Shown here: in pieces, positions 1 through 7,800 of the stretch
How the letters are laid out: each line of letters starts with the position of its first letter
Position numbering within the stretch: position 1 is the first letter of the stretch
NCBI GenBank assembly: GCA_036274645.1
Contig: DASUFH010000486.1
Span: 1-14,100 of the forward strand
DNA length: 14,100 nt
Source: DASUFH01 sp036274645
GTDB lineage: Bacteria > Acidobacteriota > Terriglobia > 20CM-2-55-15
Direction of reading: 5' to 3'
Translations under genes and position numbers: made by a program
The notes under the pieces: model-generated
What the model was told of the DNA's origin: nothing
Databases searched by the model: none
What the model saw: only the letters and a program-made list of their open reading frames with translations

Positions 1-213
1 AATGAAACACGCCAGCAGGCCGCCAATAACCATGAGTGAACCGCTCCAGCAGGCCGACGCCAATAACCCATGAGTGAAACACGCCAGCAGGCCGCCAATA
101 ACCATGAGTGAAACACGCCAGCAGACCGACGCCAATAACCCATGAGTGAAACACGCCAGCAGGCCGCCAATAACCATGAGTGAAACACGCCAGCAGGCCG
201 ACGCCAATAACCC
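1..213 (+). repeat. Alternating 34/38-bp tandem repeat derived from the start of proA
   Basis: Six units lie head to tail. Complete units begin with ATGAGTGAA at 32, 70, 104, 142 and 176, and the unit before 32 is cut by the window edge. Unit lengths alternate 38, 34, 38, 34, 38, giving a 72-bp higher-order unit. Both types share ATGAGTGAAACACGCC followed by AGCAGGCC. The 38-bp type then has GACGCCAATAACCC, the 34-bp type GCCAATAACC. The first 24 bases of proA (214-237) are identical to the unit start, so the array looks like repeated duplication of the gene's 5' end plus a few bases of leader. Units differ slightly: the unit at 32 has a substituted block at 41-46 and the one at 104 has one G-to-A change at 125. 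Long-unit arrays of this kind can also be assembly artefacts. Confidence 0.93.
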
Positions 214-217
214 ATGA
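32..217 (+). other. Chain of five overlapping 13-codon mini-ORFs ahead of proA
   Basis: Each repeat unit starts with ATG and opens a 13-codon frame: 32-73, 70-111, 104-145, 142-183 and 176-217. Units of 38 bp encode a peptide beginning MSETRQQADANNP (variants in the units at 32 and 104) and stop with an ATGA overlap (4 nt) on the next ATG. Units of 34 bp encode MSETRQQAANNHE and overlap the next ATG by 8 nt. The last one ends at 217, inside the proA start. No good Shine-Dalgarno sequence precedes any of these ATGs, including that of proA. The geometry is seen directly. Whether any mini-ORF is translated, or couples ribosomes into proA, is unknown. Confidence 0.45.
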
Positions 218-1440
218 GTGAAACACGCCAGCAGGCCGAACGCGCCCGCGCCGCCTACACGACGCTCGCCACGCGTACCGATCGCACCGCCGCGCTTCAC
301 GATATCGCCGCGGCCATTCGGGACGCGGCGCCGAAGATCTTCGCCGCCAATCAGGAGGATCTGGCCGCGGAACGCGACACGATTGCCGCTCCACTCTATA
401 AGCGGCTCGCGCTGAACGAGGCCAAGCTGCGGGACGTAATCGACGGAATCGAGCAGATTGCGGCCATGGAGGATCCGGTCGGGCGTGTCGTCCAGGAAAC
501 CGAGCTCGACGCCGGACTGACCCTCCGCAAAGTTCAGACGCCGATCGGCGTCATCGCGGCCATTTTCGAATCGCGTCCGGACGTCGTCCCGCAGATCGCA
601 TCACTGGCCATTCGCACCGGAAATGCCGCGCTCCTCAAGGGGGGGCGCGAAGCCGCCCGGACCAACGCGGCTCTGGCGGAAGCCATTCGAACCGCCCTCG
701 CGCGTCATGGCGTGGCCGACGCGATCCAGCTCATCGCCACACGCGAGGAAGTCGCGGAACTGCTCGACATGGACGATCTCATCAGCCTGGTGATTCCACG
801 CGGCTCCAATGAAATGGTGCAGAGCATCCAGGCGCGCACCAGAATTCCCGTGCTGGGTCACGCGGACGGCGTCTGTCACGTCTACATCGACGAGTTCGCG
901 GATGCCGATAAAGCCGCGCGCATCGTGGTCGACGCCAAGGCGCAATACCCGGCGGTGTGCAACGCGGCCGAAACGCTCCTCATTCATCGCAATTTCAGGG
1001 GCGCGCCTCAGGTGCTCGACGCGCTGCGCAAAGCGGGAGTCGAACTGCGCATGGAAAGCGGCTTCGGCGAGGAGTACCTGGATCTGATCATGAACGTCCA
1101 CACGGTCGAAAGCATGGACGAGGCTCTCCGGCACATCCAGAAATACGGTTCGTCGCACACCGACGCCATCGTCACGGAAAACACCGCCAATGCGGAACGT
1201 TTCCTGAATGAAGTCGACTCCGCCGGCGTGTACTGGAACGCGTCCACCCGTTTCGCCGACGGTTTCCGCTACGGGTTCGGCGCCGAGGTCGGCGTCAGCA
1301 CAAACAAGACCCACGCCCGCGGGCCGGTCGGCGTCGACGGGTTGCTGATCTACAAATATCACGTCATCGGTAACGGCCACATCGTCGCTCCTTACGTCGG
1401 CGAGGGCGCGCGGCCGTTCACCCACCGGCGTATCCGCTAG
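214..1440 (+). CDS. proA: Glutamate-5-semialdehyde dehydrogenase (gamma-glutamyl phosphate reductase)
   Basis: Cytosolic enzyme of proline biosynthesis that reduces gamma-glutamyl phosphate to glutamate-5-semialdehyde with NADPH. At 408 aa it is close to the usual length of about 415. The aldehyde-dehydrogenase-type fold is clear: the IGVIAAIFESRPDVVPQ block (residues 111-127), the LLKGG cofactor loop (140-144), the catalytic cysteine C249 in YPAVCNAAETLL, and the ProA signature from V298 to I319 (VESMDEALRHIQKYGSSHTD...). The conserved C-terminal GAEVGVSTNKTHARGPVG block lies at 357-373. The ATG at 214 is chosen because an in-frame TAA lies at 208-210 and MSE fits the family. It sits at the edge of the repeat array and has no obvious ribosome binding site. 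proB is not in the window and may lie upstream. The next gene starts 5 nt after the stop. Confidence 0.97.
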   Translation: MSETRQQAERARAAYTTLATRTDRTAALHDIAAAIRDAAPKIFAANQEDLAAERDTIAAPLYKRLALNEAKLRDVIDGIEQIAAMEDPVGRVVQETELDAGLTLRKVQTPIGVIAAIFESRPDVVPQIASLAIRTGNAALLKGGREAARTNAALAEAIRTALARHGVADAIQLIATREEVAELLDMDDLISLVIPRGSNEMVQSIQARTRIPVLGHADGVCHVYIDEFADADKAARIVVDAKAQYPAVCNAAETLLIHRNFRGAPQVLDALRKAGVELRMESGFGEEYLDLIMNVHTVESMDEALRHIQKYGSSHTDAIVTENTANAERFLNEVDSAGVYWNASTRFADGFRYGFGAEVGVSTNKTHARGPVGVDGLLIYKYHVIGNGHIVAPYVGEGARPFTHRRIR

Positions 1441-1445
1441 CGGCT

Positions 1446-2546
1446 GTGGCGAGAATCGTCCTCGAAAATCTTTCGAAGATCTATCCGGGCGGATTCAAGG
1501 CGGTCGACAACGCCAGCCTCGAAATCGCGGAGGGGGAGTTCCTTGTTCTCGTGGGACCGTCAGGTTGCGGAAAATCCACCACGCTGCGCATGATTGCCGG
1601 CCTCGACGACATCTCCAGCGGCTCGATCACCATCGACGGAAAGCGCGTGAACGACGTCCCATCGAAAGACCGCGACATCGCCATGGTCTTTCAGAACTAC
1701 GCGCTCTATCCGCACATGACCGCCTACAAGAACATGGCGTTCGGCCTCATGTTGCGCAAGCGGCCCGCCGACGAAATCGACGCGCGCGTCCGCGAAGCCG
1801 CGCGCATTCTCGGAATCACCGACGAGCAACTCCAGCGGAAGCCCGGAGCCCTTTCCGGCGGACAGCGGCAGCGCGTGGCCGTCGGACGCGCGATCGTGCG
1901 ACAGCCCAAAGCGTTTCTCTTTGACGAACCGCTCTCCAACCTGGACGCCAAGATGCGCGTGGAGATGCGCGCGGAACTGTCGAAACTGCACAGCCGGCTG
2001 GGATCGACGATGATTTACGTAACGCACGATCAGGCGGAAGCCATGACGATGGGCGATCGCATCGTCGTGATGAAGGACGGCGTCATCCAGCAGGTGGACA
2101 CGCCGCTGGCCCTTTACGACAACCCGACCAACATGTTCGTCGCCGGATTCATCGGATCACCGCCGATGAACTTTTTCCGGGGCCACGTGGAGCGCAGGGA
2201 CAATCGGCTCTGGTTTCTGGAGGGAGAAGCGGGGGGAACGCGCGGCTTTGCCCTGCCCATTGACGATACATCGCTTCGCGTTGGCCAGGGGATCGCGCTC
2301 GGATGCCGCCCGGAAAATGTGATCCTGCGACCCGGCGCCCCGATCGCGCAGGCCACCGTGGAAGTGATCGAACCGATGGGTGCGGAAACGCATGTATACC
2401 TCACAACCGGCATGCATAGTTTCGTCGCCCGACTGCACACCCGTGAACAACTGGCCGTCGGCGAAACCGTCCCGGTCGCCTTTGACCTTTCCCGCTGCCG
2501 CTGGTTCGACGCGGCAACGGAAGCGAGCCTGGCGAACGGCAGGTGA
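1446..2546 (+). CDS. Sugar ABC transporter ATP-binding protein, MalK/UgpC/MsmK type
   Basis: Cytoplasmic ATPase subunit of a carbohydrate importer; 366 aa, normal for the family. Visible elements: Walker A GPSGCGKST (37-45), Q-loop Q83 in VFQNYALYPHM, signature LSGGQRQR (136-143), Walker B FLFDEP (157-162), D-loop SNLD (164-167) and H-loop H194 in VTHDQAEAM. A C-terminal regulatory/TOBE-like region follows from about residue 235 and includes the typical GCRPEN motif. The start is GTG at 1446, only 5 nt after the proA stop and without a clear Shine-Dalgarno, so translation is probably coupled to proA. No permease or binding protein is adjacent. The nearest partners are the binding protein and permeases at 9447-12515, which lack an ATPase. 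Such ATPases are known to serve several importers, so pairing with that operon is an inference. Confidence 0.95.
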   Translation: MARIVLENLSKIYPGGFKAVDNASLEIAEGEFLVLVGPSGCGKSTTLRMIAGLDDISSGSITIDGKRVNDVPSKDRDIAMVFQNYALYPHMTAYKNMAFGLMLRKRPADEIDARVREAARILGITDEQLQRKPGALSGGQRQRVAVGRAIVRQPKAFLFDEPLSNLDAKMRVEMRAELSKLHSRLGSTMIYVTHDQAEAMTMGDRIVVMKDGVIQQVDTPLALYDNPTNMFVAGFIGSPPMNFFRGHVERRDNRLWFLEGEAGGTRGFALPIDDTSLRVGQGIALGCRPENVILRPGAPIAQATVEVIEPMGAETHVYLTTGMHSFVARLHTREQLAVGETVPVAFDLSRCRWFDAATEASLANGR

Positions 2547-2570
2547 GGGCAAATAGTCAGACCAGGCGAT

Positions 2571-2625
2571 TCCCCGTCTTCTTGTAGGGGCGGTCATAGA
2601 CCGCCCCTACAAAAGCAGACGGGGA
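2571..2625. repeat. Imperfect 55-bp palindrome (REP-like hairpin element) in a convergent gap
   Basis: A perfect inner inverted repeat (2582-2612) has 14-bp arms, TTGTAGGGGCGGTC and its complement, around the loop ATA. An outer pair of 9-bp arms, TCCCCGTCT (2571-2579) and AGACGGGGA (2617-2625), continues the stem across a small asymmetric bulge (2 nt against 4 nt). It lies in the 144-nt gap between two converging genes, where it could stop transcription from both sides, but no T-run follows either arm, so it is not a textbook intrinsic terminator. A damaged relative occurs at 13899-13972, which supports a dispersed repeat family. The rest of the gap (2547-2570 and 2626-2690) shows nothing recognisable. 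Confidence 0.85.
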
Positions 2626-2690
2626 CGACCCCAAATCAAACTCCAGTCGCCGCGCCCGATATGCGTTCTTCCGGCTTCGTTAATTTCTGC

Positions 2691-4808
2691 TTAATTCAGT
2701 TTCATCTTTCGAACGAGTCCCGACACGGTCGTTACGAAAAGGTTGCCGGCGGCATCGATGGTCAACGCCGACGGACCCGGAAGGGGAGCAAGCGGCGATG
2801 AGGAACGATCCTCCCAAAACCGCGTCCCGTCACCCGCCACCGTTGTGATTGTTCCGTCAACGGCAATCCTGCGAATGCGGTTCGTGTCTGGCTCGGTAAT
2901 GAAGACGTTCCCGGCGCGATCAACCGCGATTCCCATCGGACGGACCGACGCGAAGGTTGCAGGGCCCCCATCGCCCAGCGGAATCGTGACGCCCCAGTTC
3001 CCATTGCCTGCGATCGTGCTGATGACTCCGTTCGGGCTGATCTTGCGAACGCGGTACGCGCCGTAGTCGGCTATAAAAAGGTTGCCATCATCATCCAGAG
3101 CGAGTCCCTGCGGTTGACTCAGCGATGCGCGCCGGGCGGGGCCTCCGTCACCGTTGAAGCCTTGAAACGTCCCGGCGATCGTCGTGATGATCCCCTTCGT
3201 GGAGACTTTTCGAATGTAGTGCGCGGTGGAAAGGAAAAGATTTCCATCCTCATCGACAGCGAGACCGGCGGGAAGGTACAACTGCGCGTTGATCGCGGGC
3301 CCGGCCTCGCCGGCAAAACCGCTCGTCCCGTTGCCCGCTACAGTGCGCACGTCTCCTTTGGTCGTCACCTCGCGAATCCGGTCTCCGTCGACGAAGTAGA
3401 GATTGCCCGCTTTATCGACAGCAATGCTCCGGGGCGCCATGCCGGCCGAAGTGGCCGAACCGCCGGCGCCGCTGCTGGCAGGTTTGCCATTGCCGGCATA
3501 GGTCGTGATGATTCCCCTGGCGTCGACTTTGCGGATACGGTTATTCCGGCGATCGGTGACGAAGACATTCCCTTTTCTGTCTCCGGCAACCGCTCCTGGC
3601 TCCAGGCGCGCATGAGTTGCAGGCGCTTTGTCGCCCAGCGGGTCCGCTCCCGCAACGGTGCGAATCATTCCGTTGGGCGTCACCTTGCGGATGCGCGCCC
3701 GGTAGGGCTCCGAAATCAGGATGGCGCCATCGGACGTCACAGCAATGCTGCCGGGCAGTACGCTCACCAGTGTGGCGCGGCCGCTATCGATTGCGGTCGA
3801 AAAGGTCCCGTTTCCCGCCGCGGTCTCCAGAACGCCGTCCCGACGAATCCTGCGGATTCGATTGCTGTCGTTGACGAAGACGTTGCCCTTCGAATCCACC
3901 GCCAGGCTGAGGGGCGATAACGAGACCGATGTTGCGAGTTTCCCATCGCCCGGAGCGACCGTTCCACCGCCCGCGATGACTTGAACCTCGTTACCGTGCG
4001 CTTTGAGTATCCGGTTCACCCTGGAGTCGGCAATGTACAGATTGTGCTCGTGGTCCATGGTGAGGCAGTGAACGCGGCTGAGCGGGGTTTCTCTGGCGGG
4101 CCGGCCGGGCTCGACAACCGCGGTGTATGTCGGGCCAAGAATGGTTGAAATGCGACCATCGACGCCGATCCTGCGAATGCGCGTCACCTCCCCATCGCCA
4201 ATATCGGCAAAGAGAACGCTGCCGTCCGGCTCGATGATCAGCGCGCCGACCTCGCCGATCATTGCGGAAATGGCGGGGCCGCCGTCTCGCGAGTAACCGG
4301 CCTTTCCCGTCCCGGCAATGTCCGAGATGGCGCCATCAGGCGCGCGTCTGCGTATGCGGAAATCTTCCGAAAAAATCAGACTGCCATCACGACCGGCAGC
4401 CAGCGTTCGCGGCCGGAATTGACCGGAATACGAATCGCCGGTTGTCGGACCGGCAACATGCGTGAGAATGCCGGCCTGAGAAACGTGGTAGATACCCGGT
4501 GTCTGCCCGGAGGTGGTGAAAAAGAACCCGCCGCGGGGGTCGACAGCGATGTCGCCAGGGGTTCCGATCCATGCCTCTTCTGCCGGAACGCCGCTCAACG
4601 GGAAAACGTGACCCGCATAGGTGGTCATGCTCTTTCCCGTTGACTGAGCGGGCCTCGCCGAAGCCGCTACCGAAGCCGCCGGCGCGACCGGCAACCACGA
4701 ATGGCAAACCGCCGGAATTGTGACCGCGCATCCGAGAAGGAACAACCACCTCGCAAACCGCGGACGGCGCCCGTGCGAGCCGTATCCGACAAACCCCTTA
4801 CGGCACAT
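2691..4808 (-). CDS. Exported NHL-repeat beta-propeller protein
   Basis: A 705-aa secreted protein of unknown function. The start at 4808 (MCRKGF...) puts about 22 residues with several Arg/Lys before the hydrophobic stretch WLFLLGCAVTIPAV, a plausible signal peptide, and overlaps the upstream stop by 11 nt. An ATG 12 codons earlier at 4844 (717 aa) is possible but gives a 47-nt overlap and an overlong N-terminus. I count about twelve repeats of the NHL pattern (x-G-x-AVD-xx-GN-x-F-x-x-D-xxx-NRIRKV), many preceded by TVAGxG and DGGPA segments. Clear examples include GLAVDEDGNLF, GLALDDDGNLFIADYG and GIAVDRAGNVFITEPDTN. Twelve blades would suit two six-bladed propellers. NHL propellers usually bind proteins, RNA or ligands, and no catalytic site is evident. 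It follows the 1490-aa propeller gene in one transcript. A role in adhesion, sensing or polymer binding at the cell surface is only a guess. Confidence 0.88.
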   Translation of the reverse strand: MCRKGFVGYGSHGRRPRFARWLFLLGCAVTIPAVCHSWLPVAPAASVAASARPAQSTGKSMTTYAGHVFPLSGVPAEEAWIGTPGDIAVDPRGGFFFTTSGQTPGIYHVSQAGILTHVAGPTTGDSYSGQFRPRTLAAGRDGSLIFSEDFRIRRRAPDGAISDIAGTGKAGYSRDGGPAISAMIGEVGALIIEPDGSVLFADIGDGEVTRIRRIGVDGRISTILGPTYTAVVEPGRPARETPLSRVHCLTMDHEHNLYIADSRVNRILKAHGNEVQVIAGGGTVAPGDGKLATSVSLSPLSLAVDSKGNVFVNDSNRIRRIRRDGVLETAAGNGTFSTAIDSGRATLVSVLPGSIAVTSDGAILISEPYRARIRKVTPNGMIRTVAGADPLGDKAPATHARLEPGAVAGDRKGNVFVTDRRNNRIRKVDARGIITTYAGNGKPASSGAGGSATSAGMAPRSIAVDKAGNLYFVDGDRIREVTTKGDVRTVAGNGTSGFAGEAGPAINAQLYLPAGLAVDEDGNLFLSTAHYIRKVSTKGIITTIAGTFQGFNGDGGPARRASLSQPQGLALDDDGNLFIADYGAYRVRKISPNGVISTIAGNGNWGVTIPLGDGGPATFASVRPMGIAVDRAGNVFITEPDTNRIRRIAVDGTITTVAGDGTRFWEDRSSSPLAPLPGPSALTIDAAGNLFVTTVSGLVRKMKLN

Positions 4809-7800
4809 CGACCAGGTAGATTTCCCGACCGTTCTGAAATGCAACGCAGCCGCTCCCGCAGGGCGTGAGCGCCCCGGATCCGTTAACGTAAGGTCCGATC
4901 CGGATTTCTCTTTTCAGCGCCAGTTCGAGGGTCTGCCGCTCGAAAATGCGAAGAGAAATACTTCCGGTTGGCTCGTTGGCTGATGGGGACCAGGAGAGCC
5001 AGTAGATGTATTTGTCGTCCACGGCCATCTGCCCCGGACCGTTGATTGGCAGACGGGGTTTTTCGATCATCTTTTCGGCGTCAACGATGTGGCCGGTGTT
5101 GGCATAGAGCAGGCCGTTGTAAAACCACATGTCTGTCGCTGATCCAAGCAGGTCCGAAGCGCTGGTATCGACAAGGGAAACGCCATCCCCATTGACGGTC
5201 AGACGCGTCAGCGCGCCGCGATTGGTGTCCGTGCCGTGACAATACAGGCGGCCGGATGAACTGCCGAACGCGAGCCCATCGCACATGCGGTCCAGTGAGA
5301 CTTTTCGTTTGCGCGCCGTCGCGTCATCGTAAATGGTGATGTTCTTGGCAGTGGAAACCGCAACCGAACGTGGCGTTCCGGGCATTGGCGCAAAGCCCAG
5401 AGTCCCGGCGTCGCCGATGTGAACCACAAAACCCAGCGCAAGATCGAGGCGCTGCAGTCCGGTGGGGGTCAGGACATACAGGAAGCGGGAATCCTCCGAA
5501 ATCCTCGTCCGTTTGGCGGCGCCGCCAAACACGGACCCGACAACGGCCGCCATTGCAGGGTCGATGGTCGCGATGGTGTCTCCGCGCGCTCCTTCGCGCT
5601 GGGGCACGCTGGCATAGAGCAGCCCGCGTTTCCGGTCGAAGACGAGGCCCGAGGCCTCCAGATCGACGACACGCACGCCCGAGGACGCGGCCGAAGTTTT
5701 GGGCTGGGGCGCGGTCGCCGCCGGCGATTCCACGGGCGGACGCGTGAGCGATGGATTCGGATCGAACGCTGGCGCAGGGGAATCGGGTTGCGCGGCCGGG
5801 TTCCCGTCCGGCGGTTCCGGCCCCCTCCCCAAGCTGAACACCGGCGGGGTCGAGTTGGGTTGCAGAGACGGACTGGACTCTTCCAGCGCCGGACGGACTC
5901 TCGTCCGGGCGGTCGGCAAGAGGGCCTGCGGGTTTGGCTCGGGCAGGTTAGGCTGCGGCCTCACAAACTGGGGCCGCGGCGGCGCAGAAGGATTGAATAT
6001 CGAGCTCGAACCCAGAACGGGCGGCGTAACCGTGGGGCCCCCCAGTGGAATCGATGAAATCCGCACCGTGTAGACTTCCCCCAGTTTTGTGCGAAAGGCC
6101 AGGCCATCCGCGTCCCATTTCACCAGACTGCCCGGGGCAACCGCAATGTCGCTCGCATTGCCATTGTTATAGGGGGGTAACAGCAGCGCTCCCAGGAAGT
6201 CGTATGTCTTCAGATCGAACATCGCAACGTTTCGGCCGAGAACGGCGAAGAGCCGGCCCGTCTCAGGGTCCGGAAGTATTGGCTGGCCAGCGTCGCCGGA
6301 TACCGCGCTACTGGACGACCCTGACATGATGAAGCGTCCAGCGGCGCGGGAGTTTTCGGGGTCGATGGCGGTAATCATGTCTCTATTCAGGAAATAGAGC
6401 AGCTTCCTCGAATCCTGCGCCGCGGGTGTTCCAGGACTGGCCGGGATTGACGAGTTTGAAAGGAGTTTGAGTCCGTCAGACGTCACAAGCAGGCGTTTCA
6501 CGTGGCCTGCTTCATATTGATAGAGGATTCCGCCGGACTCATCGAATGCCAGCCGATCCCCCTCGATACCACCCTCGATCGTCGCCGAGCGCTGTTTCCC
6601 ATCATCAAACAGCGCGGTCTCGATATTGTTTGCGCTTCGCCTGTAATGGACCGCCAGAACGCCGGTTCGACGGTCCGCAGCCATGTCCAGGATGCGGTAC
6701 TGCAGGGGTTCCGCGCCCGTGGGTGAGGCCTGACGCGTAATGGGCGCAGCCATGGCCGCCGGTGAAAACGTCTTCACGCGGCGTCCCGTCTTCAGATCAA
6801 TCTGGGCAATCAGCGCCTCACCGGACAGCCAGGTGTAGGCAACACCATCGCGCGCGATCACCAGACGGCGCGGTTCGCTGCCGATATCGATCACGCTCTC
6901 CACCTGGCCCGTGCGGGGATTGATGCGAAGCACGCTGTTTCCCAATGCGCCCATGTGCCCGGATGCAGTCGCCAGGAGGCTTCCATCCGAATCCACCACA
7001 AGATCGTTGACCGAAAGGCGCATCCGCCGCACCCCCGGAATGACTTCCTCGCCCGTTTCCGATGGCGCGGGCAATGGCTTCATGGCCGCCAGCGGAAACA
7101 GGGCGATCTCGTCTTCAGTCCGGACCGCAATGGTCTTACCTTCCATCCAGATCGCGTCCAGGACCGTGAGTCGCCGGCCGTTCGGTGAACGCAGGCCCGT
7201 GTCACCGATTGAAACCAGCCTCAGTGTCTTCACGTCAAATCCGACCACCAACGCGCCCTGGACGTAGAACACCCGGTCACTTCCGGCATCCGGCAACGGA
7301 AAACCACCGACATACAAACTCCCGAGCAGCCGGTTGCGATCGGCGGTCCAGACCCTTCCATCCGAAGCGAAGAGTCGGCCCTGATCGATGGCTGGCGCGG
7401 CAGGCGCGCTTTCTCCCAGCTGATTGGCGTTCGGGAAACCCGCGCGATCAGCCAGGCGGCTATTAAAAAAGGCTGCATTGAACTCCGATGAGGGAGTGGA
7501 GCTTCCAAATTCGACGCGCGGCAGTTGGCTTTCGATTCTCGCGCCCGACCGATCGATCCGCAGGCGGTATGCCGGCCCAGTGCTGACGGAAGCGAGAACG
7601 GTGTTGGGCACGTCTCCCCGGCTGATGCGGGAAACCGGTGATGTGAACCTCGCAGGTGACGATGTTGCCGGTAAGGCCACGACGGGAAGGCGGGAACTTG
7701 AAACCATGTTGGGACGTGGCGCGCCACGGTCATAAACGGTCACCGCACGTTCGTCGTGGCCTACTCTGGAATCTCCTCTCAGAACAACGACCGCCTGAGG

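Noticed and set aside
1..213. CRISPR array
   Set aside because: Units are contiguous with no unique spacers and are copies of the adjacent gene start.
601..1425. 274-codon minus-strand frame opposite proA
   Set aside because: proA is unambiguous on the plus strand over the same bases.
2571..2625. Classical rho-independent terminator
   Set aside because: The hairpin is strong but neither strand has a T-run after the stem, so it was recorded as a repeat element with possible terminator function.
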